Part shown: positions 54,101 through 63,539 of the stretch, one piece after another
Layout of the letters: the number at the start of each line of letters is the position of its first letter
Position numbering within the stretch: position 1 is the stretch's first letter
Source of the DNA: Chelonoidis abingdonii
Lineage: Eukaryota > Chordata > Testudines > Testudinidae
Direction of reading: 5' to 3'
Length of the DNA: 64,000 nt
Assembly: GCF_003597395.2 (NCBI RefSeq)
Contig: NC_133770.1
Coordinates: 36,049,823 to 36,113,822, forward strand
Notes under the pieces: generated by a model
Seen by the model: the letters and a program-made list of their open reading frames with translations, nothing else
The model's database searches: none
Told to the model about the DNA's origin: nothing
Made by a program: the position numbers and the translations under genes

Positions 54101-55806
54101 TTATATATTGTATTGTATGGTCACTGTGCTACTGTTATTGTGTAATGTCAATTAGTTCTAAAAAGTGTCTTAAAAATCTTGGAAGTGTCATTGATTTCTG
54201 TCATCCCCCAGGACTTCCTGAATAATTTTTTTTCCAAATGCTTTATGAAGAAGCTTAGTCATCTTACATATTTCACAAGAGAATAACAGCAAAGCCTTTA
54301 CTATCTTAAGGCATATATTTAACATTTTGAAGTCTGATAATTCTAATGCTAGTGTAAAAGCTCTTTTGGTTTGTTATTTCAACAGGTGAAACCAATACAT
54401 GATGCTTAAAAGGAAGCATATTTTTATAGCATTTCAACATGATTTTAGCTACTGTATGCAACTGCCATTAGAGTCTTATCGGAATCACATAGTAAAAACA
54501 TCTTCCCACTATATTTTGAAAATATAGGGTTAGAAAGTTTATCCATTTTACCCCCTGTATATAGGAATTCATAACAATCACAACTGCGTGATCAGCTCAG
54601 ATTGTACCCCTTTTTCTAAACACCCCCAGCTTCCACCATAGCCACACACTACAGCCAAGGAGAGACACACTAAATACAGTAACTCCTCACTTAACGCTGA
54701 AGTTATGTTCCTGAAAAATGCAACTTTAAGTGAAACGATGTTAAACAAATCCAATTTCCCCATAAGATTCAATGTAAATGCGGGGGGTTAGGTTCCAAGG
54801 AATTTTTTGGGGGGCAGACAAAAGGCATTATATACTGTACAGTACTGTACTGTGGTTGGGTGGTGCCCCGGCTCACCCCTGGGGCTCAGGGCTAAGGGTA
54901 CAGGGTCTGGGAGGGAGCTCAGGGTGGGGGTGCGGGAAGAGGATCAGGGCTGGGGCAGGCAGGAGGTGCAGAGCACTTACCTGGGGCAGGTCCTGTTTGG
55001 TGCAGGGGGTCTGCAGGTGGCTCTGCGCAGCGTGGCACCATCCCCATGGCCGCGATTCTAGGAGCTCTGCCCCTCCCCCCGGCAGGCAGGGCCACCCGGA
55101 ACGCAGAAAGTTCAGAAGGTTGGCAGTCTGGCTGGCTTTGAAGGGGAAAGCGCCGCTTCTCTCTGGTCACAGGAGGAGCAGGGGCAGCCGCGCAGCCAGA
55201 GTCCTCTGGCCCATGCTTGCAGGGCTGCATTCCGAAAGGGGCTTTAGAGCTGCAGGCCAGGGCCCCAAAGCCCCCTTAGCCCAGGGCCCTGCAGCCCCTA
55301 AAGCCCTGCGTTCCGAGTGGCCCTGCCTGCTGTGGGGGGGGGATAGAGAGGCAAGAGGAGCAGCTTCCCCGCTCCCTCCCAGAAAGTCTTAAGCACTGCT
55401 GTTTGGCGGTGGGGGAAGCACTGGGAGGGAGGGAGAGGAGGAGGCAGAGAAGAGGAACTTGTGCAATGCTCCCTTGTAAAGTCAGCCAAACGACGTTATA
55501 AGGGAGCATTGCACAACTTTAAACAAGTATGTTCCCTAATGGAGCAGTGACGTAACTTCGAAACAATGTTAAGCGGGAGGATGTTAAGTGAGGAGTTACT
55601 GTATTAGCAACATGACAAATACAAATCTCCACTTTACCAGTACTGTATACAACAACAGACTCACCTTTCTCTCCCCCCAGATTTGATTAACAGTCATTTT
55701 TCCTCTCCGAGAATTTGCATCATCAATGACATCATCATGAACTAGACTAGCAGTATGGATCATCTCTGCAATTATCGCCACAGAGCGTTGGCTTGCTTGC
55801 ACCTCC
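39349..55806 (-). CDS. PDSS1: PDSS1, decaprenyl diphosphate synthase subunit 1 (3' seven coding exons, gene span)
   Basis: Catalytic subunit of the mitochondrial trans-polyprenyl diphosphate synthase (with PDSS2), which adds isopentenyl diphosphate units to make the side chain of coenzyme Q. Exons on the - strand, in transcript order: 55806-55665, 53816-53705, 53608-53499, 47164-47084, 46894-46781, 41139-41059 and 39489-39349. All have AG/GT borders and join in one frame of 259 codons plus stop. The first Asp-rich motif HDDVIDD is in the first exon seen and the second, DDVLD, in the fifth; both bind Mg-diphosphate. The C-terminus [14 protein letters not shown] matches the family. Human PDSS1 is 415 residues, so about 156 N-terminal residues, including the mitochondrial targeting part, lie beyond 64000. 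No inactivating change was seen. Confidence 0.97.
39818..40070. mobile_element. hAT-type MITE
   Basis: Begins TTAGGGTATGTCTATGCTAC and ends GCTAGTGTAGCCCAAGCCTT; the ends are imperfect inverted repeats of the TTAGGGTATGTCTACACTA type common in turtles. The centre carries CGATGTATCGGGATTGATT and ACATAAATCGATCC. No coding capacity. An exact 8-bp target duplication was not clear. Confidence 0.65.
40661..40922. mobile_element. hAT-type MITE (TTCTCAACC ends)
   Basis: GTTCTCAACCTTTCTAGCTT at the left pairs with GGTTGAGAAC at the right. Inner CCCCAAGTTTCATCTCA, ACACTATTACTGAAAAATTT, and GTCTGTATGAAACTTTAGTT with TTGTACTGACTTCG belong to a very common turtle non-autonomous hAT family. The 89-codon ORF across it is spurious. 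Confidence 0.75.
41059..41139 (-). CDS. PDSS1: PDSS1 exon ([12 protein letters not shown])
   Basis: 81 nt, phase 0/0, encoding [19 protein letters not shown], then RAQQYVLQ. The acceptor is GTTTAG and the donor GTAAGA. It is very close to the human sequence (GDVDRARQYVLQ in human). Confidence 0.95.
42135..42399. mobile_element. hAT MITE with 8-bp target duplication
   Basis: The 265-bp element begins CAGGGGTAGGCAACCTATGG and ends GAAAGGTTGCCAACCTCTG; its ends are inverted repeats. The flanks GTTTACAG (42127-42134) and GTTTACAT (42400-42407) are an 8-bp target duplication with one mismatch, as hAT transposition makes. AT-rich centre, no coding. Confidence 0.88.
44639..44713. repeat. 33-bp-arm hairpin before the Penelope-like fragment
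   Basis: GAACTAGCCCATTTATTTAA (from 44639) pairs with TTAAATAAATGGGCTAGTTC (ending 44713), and the inner AATACAGAGAA pairs with TTCTCTGTAT, around an eight-base loop. It is nearly perfect apart from a small mismatch in the arms. It may be the 5' fold-back of the Penelope-like copy that follows, as in the two complete short copies. Confidence 0.75.
44780..45362 (+). mobile_element. Penelope-like element, 5'-truncated, GIY-YIG end and 3' tail
   Basis: 44787-44996 reads [17 protein letters not shown], then [18 protein letters not shown] and [18 protein letters not shown]. This fits the second half of the GIY-YIG endonuclease domain at the C-terminus of Penelope-like polyproteins, with the R..GH....I and EHF...H spacing. 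The YIGQT-like part just before is worn (TTTGGCCAATGTACATAGTA). After a 28-T run (45144-45171) the 3' tail follows: CATCTGAAGAAGTGAGCTGT, AGCCCACAAAAGCTTATGCT and TTAGTCTCTAAGGTGCCAC. The reverse transcriptase part is absent. Confidence 0.82.
45501..45983. mobile_element. hAT-type DNA transposon relic (GC-rich)
   Basis: Left end CAGGGGTTCTCACAACAAAT, right end GGCTGCATTTGAGAAACAC. The same family, inverted, lies at 57580-58237 (CAGCGTTTCTCAAATGCAGT ... TGTCCTGAGAACCCCTG). The GC-rich centre produces ORFs up to 167 codons on the - strand without transposase similarity. Confidence 0.7.
46781..46894 (-). CDS. PDSS1: PDSS1 exon with second aspartate-rich motif
   Basis: 114 nt, phase 0/0, encoding [18 protein letters not shown], then [25 protein letters not shown] is the second DDxxD motif, and GKP..DL.LG.ATGP is the following conserved loop. 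The acceptor is TTCCAG and the donor GTAGGG. Confidence 0.96.
46895..47083 (-). other. Short PDSS1 intron (189 bp)
   Basis: The intron separating the two exons around [14 protein letters not shown]-rich, with an A9 run near 46935, no repeat; short introns here and at 53609-53704 keep these core exons close together. Confidence 0.85.
47084..47164 (-). CDS. PDSS1: PDSS1 exon ([11 protein letters not shown])
   Basis: 81 nt, phase 0/0, encoding [18 protein letters not shown], then GKNVGIAFQ. The acceptor is TTTCAG and the donor GTAGTG. The GIAFQ end abuts the second Asp-rich motif in the next exon, as in other polyprenyl synthases. Confidence 0.95.
48541..49154. mobile_element. hAT transposon relic with perfect 8-bp target duplication
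   Basis: The 614-bp element lies between two identical CACATAAG copies (48533-48540 and 49155-49162). The ends are inverted repeats: TAGGGCCCTACCAAATTCAC at the left and, on the other strand, TAGGCCCCTACCAAATTCAC at the right. Subterminal AATTTCATGGCCAT and TTTTTCATGGTCGTG also pair. A second inverted pair lies inside: GGGGTCCTGACCCAAAAAGG against CCTTTTGGGTCAGGA-like bases near 49015. ORFs inside (to 102 codons) are not transposase. Confidence 0.9.
50191..50320 (+). mobile_element. Short Penelope-like element copy with fold-back 5' end
   Basis: The 130-bp insertion is flanked by a perfect 12-bp duplication TTGGTATCTCAG (50179-50190 and 50321-50332). The 3' tail reads GTTAGTCTATAAGGTGCCAC, then AGATCCAGACTAACACAGCT and ACCCCTCTGATAC. 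The 5' end folds back: CGTGAGCTTTCGTG (50191-50204) against CACGAAAGCTCACG (50220-50233), 14 perfect pairs around 15 bases. It is the same family as 21100-21292. Confidence 0.85.
53161..53450. mobile_element. CR1-like non-LTR retrotransposon fragment
   Basis: AAGAACATAAGAACGGCCGT, then CCAGGTCAGACCAAAGGACC, CAGGTGCCCCAGAGGGAGTG and AACAGAGGCTAGGGACACCA form a sequence very common in turtle and crocodilian genomes, which I associate with CR1 LINEs. No ORF. It ends 49 bp before the splice donor of the PDSS1 exon at 53499. Confidence 0.65.
53499..53608 (-). CDS. PDSS1: PDSS1 exon ([12 protein letters not shown])
   Basis: 110 nt; its first two bases finish a Gly codon. It encodes [19 protein letters not shown], then [18 protein letters not shown]. 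The acceptor is TTACAG and the donor GTATGT. The EFLQL and [10 protein letters not shown] segments are the substrate-facing GE..QL and YxxKT motifs of the family. Only a 96-bp intron (53609-53704) separates it from the preceding exon. Confidence 0.96.
53705..53816 (-). CDS. PDSS1: PDSS1 exon ([13 protein letters not shown])
   Basis: 112 nt, phase 0 in and one base out. It encodes [19 protein letters not shown], then [18 protein letters not shown]. The acceptor is TTTCAG and the donor GTAAGG. It matches the helix following the first Asp-rich motif in trans-prenyl synthases. Confidence 0.96.
53817..55664 (-). other. PDSS1 intron, 1.8 kb, half filled by a MITE
   Basis: The right half is the 925-bp pogo-like MITE (54677-55601); the left half is AT-rich with nothing recognised. 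The GC-rich, CpG-containing patch at 54900-55420 belongs to the MITE and should not be taken for a promoter island. Confidence 0.75.
54677..55601. mobile_element. Pogo/Tigger-like MITE with perfect TIRs and TA duplication
   Basis: 925 bp with 19-bp perfect terminal inverted repeats CAGTAACTCCTCACTTAAC, flanked by TA on both sides (54675-54676 and 55602-55603). Subterminal AAACGATGTTAAACAAATCC and GCTCCCTTATAACGTCG match the 981-bp copy at 20070-21050 in inverted order. Near the right end, AGGGAGCATTGCACAA and TTGTGCAATGCTCCCTT are inverted over 16 bases. The very GC-rich centre yields ORFs to 204 codons, Gly/Arg/Ala-rich and family-less, with no DDE transposase. The perfect TIRs suggest a fairly recent insertion. 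Confidence 0.88.
55665..55806 (-). CDS. PDSS1: PDSS1 exon with first aspartate-rich motif
   Basis: 142 nt on the - strand; its first base completes a split codon. It encodes [18 protein letters not shown], then [17 protein letters not shown] and [12 protein letters not shown]. The acceptor is TTTTAG and the donor GTGAGT. HDDVIDD is the first DDxxD motif, binding the allylic diphosphate through Mg. A 925-bp MITE ends only 63 bp from this exon's donor. Confidence 0.96.
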
Positions 55807-55920
55807 CTAAAATTATAAAAAAACCACACCTTTAAGTGTCAATCAAGCATACTATGTGCACTGCAATATGCTCATGAAAAACCTCTATGCAAACTAAGAG
55901 AAACTATTATTTGTCAATAG

Positions 55921-56550
55921 CAGTGGTTCTCAAAACATTTTCATGTTCTGAACCTATCATTGACTGCCAACCTTCTGAACGTTGTATAAGCAGACAAGAG
56001 AAAAAAGTCAGATCATTTTAACACAATGGGTGCAACTGGTTACATCTCCTCATTTTGTAGCAGTCTGTACATAGGCTTGTTTCTGCAACTCTGAAGTAAA
56101 TGGGAGTTATGCCACTAACTTCAATGAGAGCTGAATCAGGTTCTATATCTCTCTGGATATAGGGCTTCAACATCCTACTTCACTGCTTGCAACCCTCGCT
56201 GCTCAGAACCCTCACTGCTCCAATATCCGCAAGTCAGGATACAGTCTGGTTATATCTTCCTGTGTTTGTGCTACTGCCGTTCCCAATTTTGATGTTTCCC
56301 ACAAATTTGATTGTGACTGAATTTACACCAAAGAAAGACTTGGACAATGATATTTGAAGAAGCCACAGAATGCAGATACTTGTGAGTTCTGCTAGACAAA
56401 AACATCTGAAAACCTTTAGTGTTCCCTGGGCTGTGCTACATTTAGCAAGAAGCATCACTATTTTAAAGTTGCTATCCTTCCTTACTGTAACAGAAGCAGA
56501 TTTCAAGACCATGTGAAAGTGCCCTGTAGATCACAGTTTGAAAAACTACT
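55921..56550. mobile_element. Probable hAT relic (CAGTGGTTCTCAA ends)
   Basis: CAGTGGTTCTCAAAACATTT at the left and GATCACAGTTTGAAAAACTA at the right resemble the inverted ends of a common vertebrate hAT family (CAGTGGTTCTCAAACT ... AGTTTGAGAACCACTG). The centre is unlike any I know and the target duplication is unclear. Confidence 0.5.
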
Positions 56551-57122
56551 ATTCTAAGAAAATTACATTAAATGGTCCCGGTTTTACTGTAGTATCCTTT
56601 CTTCTGTTTACGTTATTTGAAGAACAATTCCTCCACCACGACCCTGATTCAGGAGTTCTGATAAATGTAGTAAACTTAAATGGCAGGTTCAAGAAAAATA
56701 AAAAGGCTGCAAACATGAATATATAGCTGAGTATAGGTTTGGAACTGAAATTTAAGTAAATTTTGCTGATAATCCATGAGCCAGAATAGATGCCAGATTA
56801 CTCTTCCATAGGAGTGCAGGGCCACCACAGCTAAGTAGAAAAAACACTAAGACTGAATGAACATAAGGAACAGATTTGTTCTACAATAAGTTGCATTTTT
56901 TAGTCCCTTTTTTGACTATATTTTATAAATTTCACCTTACTCTTCCCATGCAGCCCTAGCAATATTTGTGTAATACAATGGCATACTTTACATGCAAAAC
57001 ATTCAAGAATCAGTTGAGGTCAAAGTCTGCAAGAGGAAAAGAGACTTCTCAAAAATATTATTGGTGACTTTTAGACATTAAACTTTCTTTCCCCATCAAT
57101 ACTTTTGGGTGAAACATACCTA

Positions 57123-57442
57123 CAGTAGAACCTCAGAGTTATGAACTGACCAGTCAACCACACACCTCATCTGGAACTGGAAGTACACAATTAGGTATCA
57201 GCAGAGACAAAACAAAAACAAAAAACACGCAAATACAGTACTATGTTAAAGGTTAACTACTAAAAAAAAAAAATAAAAATAAAAAAAAGGGAAAGCAGCA
57301 TTTTTCTTCTGCATAGTGAAGTTTCAAAGCTGAATTAAGTCAATTTTCAGTTGTAAACTTTTGAAAGAATAACCATAATGTTTTGTTCAGAGTTATGAAC
57401 AATCTCCATTCCTGAGATGTTCGTAACTCTAAGGTTCTACAG
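57123..57442. mobile_element. Pogo/Tigger-like MITE, 320 bp
   Basis: Inverted ends CAGTAGAACCTCAGAGTTAT and, on the other strand, CTGTAGAACCTTAGAGTTAC, each flanked by TA (57121-57122 and 57443-57444). A poly-A/TAAAA low-complexity stretch lies in the middle. No coding. It belongs to the same broad class as 54677-55601 but is a different family. Confidence 0.82.
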
Positions 57443-57579
57443 TAGGTCTAATTAAGAGCAAAATAACTAAATTAAAGGAATACTATTCACAGAATGTCCA
57501 GTTCAAGGGCAACCCTGACTTTTTCCAAAGCATGGTCATGACCCCCAGGATTGTACTGTACTTTCTATTTTAGGTTCTG

Positions 57580-58237
57580 CAGCGTTTCTCAAATGCAGTC
57601 ACTATGGCTGCTTCAGGCCACCAGAGACTCTTCTTGCGGCCACAGCCTCCTGGGCTGTGATTGGGGGGAAGAGGGTAAAGTAGCGGCCCCTCCCCTCCGT
57701 TGCTCCTGGATGCACTGCCCTGCCGTTGGTTGCTGGGGCCACCAGCAAGGGTTAGGTCCTGCTCACCTCTGGATACACCTAGGGCACAATTCGGGAGGAC
57801 CAGGCAGTCAGAGAGTTCCCCACCTTTCCAGGAGTGGTGGGGCTCAGGCTTTGGGCTTCAGCCCTCGAGTGGCGGGGTGGCAGGCTCTGGCTGAGGTGCT
57901 TCAGACTCCATCCCCAGGCTCCAGCTGTGTGGTGGCAGGTCCCAGGCTCTGGACGCAGCACTTGGGGCTCCAGCCCCCCCGCTGCCTCCCCCGGTCCACC
58001 ATTCAGGGCTTAATTTGTCCCCAGGCTTGGCAGGGCTGAGTAAGGCTGCTGTGAAAAGCGATACTTGTATCTTTGTTAATATCACTGTTCACAACAGACT
58101 TACTAGTTAGCAATAAATAAATTACAATGATTTGGACACGTATATACGCATATTTATTTGTTTTTCCTGAAGCTAACTACATATTTTAGGAAAAAGTGTG
58201 AAAGTGGCCACCAAAAAATTTGTCCTGAGAACCCCTG
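57580..58237. mobile_element. hAT-type DNA transposon relic (GC-rich)
   Basis: Ends CAGCGTTTCTCAAATGCAGT and TGTCCTGAGAACCCCTG; an inverted-orientation relative of 45501-45983 (shared AATGCAG..., CCTCCTGGGCTG-like subterminal parts). The right flank GTCTAGAG resembles the TCTAGA target favoured by hAT elements, but the left flank (AGGTTCTG) does not match. ORFs inside (to 162 codons) are composition effects. Confidence 0.7.
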
Positions 58238-58252
58238 GTCTAGAGTGAAGTA

Positions 58253-58708
58253 ATGAGGCGACAGACTACATCGTGCCTAAGGACATCTGGTTCCAAAGAG
58301 ACCGCACTCTGGAACACTGCAAAGTTTCATGGCACCCTTGTTGCTGAGGACGGCTTTAAAAGGATGCCAGAACAGCTGGACTGCAGACCCTTAAAGTCTG
58401 CCTTATTTTCACTGTGCTCCACACATGGGAGGTCTGAACTGCAGACTCTCCAAAGCTGGCTGACAACTCACTTAACATCTGGAGACATGATCAGCAAGCG
58501 TAGAAATCTGTATTCTAAATTTGAAAGACATAGAATACAGTCTCCAACGACTGTTGAACTGACTCTCTTGATTCCTCTAAGATTTTGGGTGTCTTCAGAG
58601 ACTGAGATAATTGGGATTGTATTGCATCATTCATTATGTCCGAATACGACTTTGAACACTTATCAGCCAAAGTCACACACTGATTGGCCAATTAAGTCTT
58701 TTGGATGA
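58253..58708 (+). other. Unexplained 151-codon ORF
   Basis: An open frame starting MRRQTTSCLRTSGSKETAL and ending HTDWPIKSFG, beginning 16 bp after a hAT relic and antisense to PDSS1. Composition is ordinary, with Leu, Ser, Thr, Arg and four Cys; there is no signal peptide or membrane segment, and no domain I recognise. It has no clear promoter or poly(A) signal. It may be chance, or a relic of an autonomous transposon. Confidence 0.2.
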
Positions 58709-60254
58709 TGTCACACCAGTGATTTAACTCAATGGTTCACAGGTGAGTATTTATTTATTTTTTAAAGAGGTGGAGGGGAAGTAATGAGGGAACATATATG
58801 AGATTAGCTGGGGTATAGAGGACAGCAACGAGGAAGCAGAAAAAGCAACATTTTCAAATCATTCCCTTCCTCAGAAGCGCCAGGCTGCTTCCCAGCAAAA
58901 GTCTGAAACCTTAAAAATGAGCCAATCATGCTAATTTCCAGCAGAACCAGAATAAATTAAACAGAAAACACAAAGTCTTGAAATCACTTCAGCTAATTAC
59001 AAAAGGAATTTAAGTCTTGTTGCACATGGTTTAATAATCAGCAATGAAACTGGAAGGTGACATCTTGCCAGTCTGCCCACATAGGTGCCAAGATGAGACC
59101 CTATTTTTATGCAGAGCACCTCATAGCTTTTAGTGGGGAATTCTGCATGCAAAACAATGGCAGGATATGACCTGTAGTTTGTGAAAAAAGGACTCACTGC
59201 TCAGTATAAGAATAAAAGCTGGACACTTTCATGGTTGTTTTAAGATAGCTCTAATATGCATTAGAAACTTTGTTAGTTCAACACTTCAGTATAAATTTTT
59301 TTCCTTAAAGTTATTTTTAGTAAATCATACAACTTACCTTAAAACAACTGTAAAAGTTTCCAGCCTCTTTCATGCATTCAACTGTCATTGGAATTCCCTT
59401 TGTCTTAAACTATGTCAGCAGACTGGACTTCCTGCTGGAAAGTAGCAGTAAAATGGCAGCGCTCATTGACACACTAGAACCATTCAATGCTATGAAGATA
59501 GCACAATAATGACAGACATTTCAAAAGCAAGTTTTGAAAGTTCTGTTTTAAAAGTACAGTTCTTCTCCGAAAAGTGACTTTAAAAATGGCATTCTAGGGT
59601 TCACATTTACGGTGTCTGATTTCAGTACAAATGTGCCAATTTTACAAGGAACTTTTCAGAAATACTAGCTAGTTTTTTTAAAAACTCGATCTGGGCAGCA
59701 AGCAAGGTCCTTTCAATCTCACTCATCAGTAACAATAATAAAGATTCTGCAGGCAAAGTTATTCCTTGATAGGAGCATAGTAAATTTTGTTGATGATGCT
59801 CAAGAAATAATAGGAACTTGGTCCTTCTCTCTTAGCAGCTTCCACTCTGCCATGCTAACAGAAGGAAAATAATTTTAGTGATTAAGGTTGGCAGATAATG
59901 CTGGATACACACAGACTGTCTGAGGATGACGGTGCCATTTTTACACAGTTCTCAGAGTAGAACCACACCACCATTTTATGTATTATTTAGTAAATATGTG
60001 CAACCGTAACTGCCTTTTTGTGCATACGATAGCCTTTAATTACACAATCACATATTTTTTTATTAGCAGGCCCCTTGCTTTGTTTTGTGCACATACTGGA
60101 CAGACAATAAGACAGGTTAGTATAGTGAATTTGTGCTGGAACTGCAGTACCCTTGACCTTTTCTATTAGAATAGTGTGCAGTTGACAGAGGCCTGCTGCA
60201 AGAGGCAGAATGATGTTGTGGGTAAGGCAGTACTTCTGTATGGAACTCATTTAC

Positions 60255-60335
60255 AACTTCATAGAGCTTTGTAACACCTTGCCAGGTAGGTAAGTACTGC
60301 TATTCTGATTTTAAGGATGGGTAAAACAGCAATGG
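60255..60335 (-). repeat. MIR-like scrap
   Basis: AGGTAGGTAAGTACTGCTAT, then TTTTAAGGATGGGTAAAAC resembles the MIR core AGGTAGGTATTATTATCCCC, TTTTACAGATGGGGAAAC. Short and weak. Confidence 0.35.
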
Positions 60336-61339
60336 GTGGGCTCTCACCTAGTCCTATGCACTGACCACACCTCTCAGGATAAGCTTTCACTCCCTGTTGG
60401 GAATCTTTTACTGGGGAGAAAGTGTGTACGTTCAGGAGTGTAAACCAGAAACTGTGAGGGTGCAAGAGGGATTTGGGGAGACATGGATTAGGGAGCTGTC
60501 AAGGAAGCTACCTGATGCAAACAGCTGAACAATAAGCAACGTACATGATGATTGTGAGGAAGTGAAGATGCTGTCAAGTAGTCTTGTACTATAATAATGA
60601 ATAATGATATAGATTTGACAGTGGCAGAGACGTCAGCTTTGTTTCTGTTGCCCTTCGAGGGGGTCTATTCTCCCTACTTTGTTTCTAAGTCTCTTGTGCT
60701 CACCCCATTTTTCCTCCTTTGATATTTCTGTATCTCTTCCTCCTCCTCTTTTGTTTCAGTTGCTCTCTGAATTATGGCTACAACAGAGGACATGCATATT
60801 TCTAGTTACAAACTATAGGTGGTGCATCTGGGAAACCAGTAAAGTGCAGAAGCACAGCTCCAGTCAGGCAAAGGGATAATTCTCTTTAGTGATAATTCTG
60901 TGAGATTCTCCCATTCTGTGTCATGAATAACTCCAAGAGAATGTGTGAACACATAGGATTCACACAATCCTAATTTAAACCCCTTACCAGGACTCCAGTT
61001 CTCACATACAGAGATAAATTTCAACAGTTAAACAACAGACAAAAAGCTATTGCCCAAGGGACCTAAACACTTAGGTTTGTATTTACAGCACTACGATCTT
61101 TAAAAGAGAAGAAAAATCATACCAGCTCTGAACAATTTGCATACTTCATCCACTGATCTTGTGATGAGGACACAAGGGATCCAAAGCCTTAACTGAGTGT
61201 GTAATTTTCCTTGCAGTGGCTTGGATAATGTGAACTTGCTGAAGGGGGGAAAAAAAGCTTATTTACTGAGAATAGTTTGGGGACCTTTTTATTTTTTTTA
61301 TTTATTTATTTTTTTTTAATTTTAAGAGCTATGACCATG

Positions 61340-61445
61340 CCATCAATCCTGCAAGCTGTTCTGTGTGCATGGAGCTCCAATAGGATTCTGCATGGACACT
61401 GGAGTCCATCCATGCAGAACACATACCAGAATTAGGGCTTAAGAT
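61340..61445. repeat. Old amniote interspersed repeat
   Basis: CAATCCTGCAAGCTGTTCTG, then TGCATGGAGCTCCAATAGGA and ACCAGAATTAGGGCTTAAGA fit a diffuse sauropsid repeat also seen at 49760-49990. Family name unknown to me. Confidence 0.35.
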
Positions 61446-63539
61446 TCTGTAGACTGATGTTCTGCTATTTTAATGGATACAGAGGGAGCATTTTCCTTTC
61501 TACTGCTATTTACACAGCAAACAAGATTTAACAGGGGAAAATATGTTGGATGCAGAAGGTTGTACAAGAGTTGGGACTGGCAGTTGGAGAAGAAGAAAAT
61601 GAAATGCAGCGTCAGTAACACAACCCCTGGAGGCAGAGAGAAGGAGGGCTCAGCTGATGAAAAGCAGAGCAAACTGTCTGAAGAACAGTGCCAGGGAAGG
61701 GAAAGGATGAAGAACAAAAAACAGTAAAAGGGACCACTCAGCAAATGGCAAAAGGAGACAAAAAAAATCCGCCTGAAAGTAGGAAGTTACTTTTCTGTAA
61801 AAATTGTGCTTTTCTGAAGAGATCTGGCAGGAGTCACAATCCTGTATCTTTGTTTCTTTGCACAAGACTAGCTGAACTCTTTTAGCTCTCAAGATTTTTG
61901 ATCTTTGAGGGCAGCAGTAGCATGGTGAAGTATAATCAAGGCACCCTATTAATATTTGTGGGCTATCTCCCCCAGCCAGATATTATGCTGCCCTCCAACT
62001 GTTCCAGTCAATTTCTTTGATTGCACAGAGGGGTGAAGCTCCTAGAAAGAAAAGTAAAGTAAAAATGATCATTAAGATATAACAAAAAATGCTTCAAAAG
62101 GAAAGATAGGATCCATGAGAACATCTCAAATAAGTAAACTCCAAACATGAAGAGGAAGTGGATGGGTGAGACTCACCCATGACAACATTTTCAGAGAAGC
62201 AAAATTATAGATGAATAAATATTCCCTTCTCCATAGATACCATCTGTGCAGAATTCTCACCTCTTGGATAGTAAAAAGAAAGAACTTGCCAAAAGGAAAT
62301 GAAAGCATACCTGTAAAGAGCCGCAACAACAAAGCTAATGACAATGCGAACAGGAAATACATGTTCGTGTATATTATCATACAGTTTACAATGACTAAGA
62401 AACCTCTCAAAGTTCAGCATCAGATCAGGTATATGGCCTGCTAGGAAGACCTCAACACTAGAGAAAAGATCCAGGCAAAACTTGCAACTCATAAGCCAAT
62501 ATCCCAAAATAAAACAAAACCTTAATTTTTGGTTTGGCCTCCCCTACCCTGGAAACATGCACCAACATGAAAAACAGTATATTGCAGACTTGCATGAACA
62601 TACATATATACATTGTGTAAAGTCATCTAGATTTACCTAGAGAGAAAGGGGGATGCAGCAAGGAAGAAGAGAGGAAAGTGAAATCCTGGTATTTCATTTC
62701 TTTTCCCCTTCCAAAGCATTTCATTTGTCTCACTACCCAACATTTCATTTCCAAAACTTAGACAAAAGGGAGGCAGTTACTCAGCTTGTCTGGACACAAA
62801 CAGCTGGAATAGGGTACGTGACAGAGAGGCCTGAAATATCAAAAATGGTTCAGGAAGCACTGACTGCATGAAAACCAACAAGCAAAAGGTGCCAGGGACA
62901 CCAGTCTTCATGCCAGAGCTTTTGCACTAAGAGAACAGACATCTGCCTCAGTACAAAAATCATTCCAGTGTACCGAGAATCATACTCCTGCTGATACAGG
63001 GGAAGGGAATGCCCGAAAGCTGGTACAGAGAGTTTAATGAAGGCATCCTGTCTAGCCACAGAGGAGCCTGCCCATGTCTAAAGGAGAACACACACCCCAC
63101 CCCATCCATGTTTCTTCAGGACATTGAACAGATGGCAAAGCCCACACCAGATCATCTGAGTTCACCTTCAGAGTTGCCAACCCAGTTTAAAAAAAATATC
63201 AGCACCCACTTTGATAAACGATATTTCAGCTGCTTTATTCTGCGTCAGTAATAGAGCGTTAAAAACGTTGCATTGCCACCATTAGATGAACCAAGGGAAA
63301 GACTGAAATTAAATGTATTTTTAAATTAGTAAAAGTGGAGTGGTGACAATAAATCGTGTTAAGATGAATACAATTGTGTAACTGATTATAAGAGTTTAAT
63401 GATAAAGATAGTTTTCAGCAGTTGCAGCCAGGAATAACAAGGTGGTGATCACAGGGAATCCTAGCCAGTGAAAGTAGAAAGGTGGTCTCGGAGCAATTTG
63501 GCCAACAGCAAAAAGGCAGGCTGACGTGAAATAAGGGTC

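Noticed and set aside
54900..55420. GC-rich, CpG-containing patch with a 204-codon ORF, resembling a promoter CpG island or new gene
   Set aside because: It lies wholly inside a MITE with perfect TIRs and TA duplication; the ORF is Gly/Arg/Ala-rich by composition, and the PDSS1 promoter must lie upstream beyond 64000.
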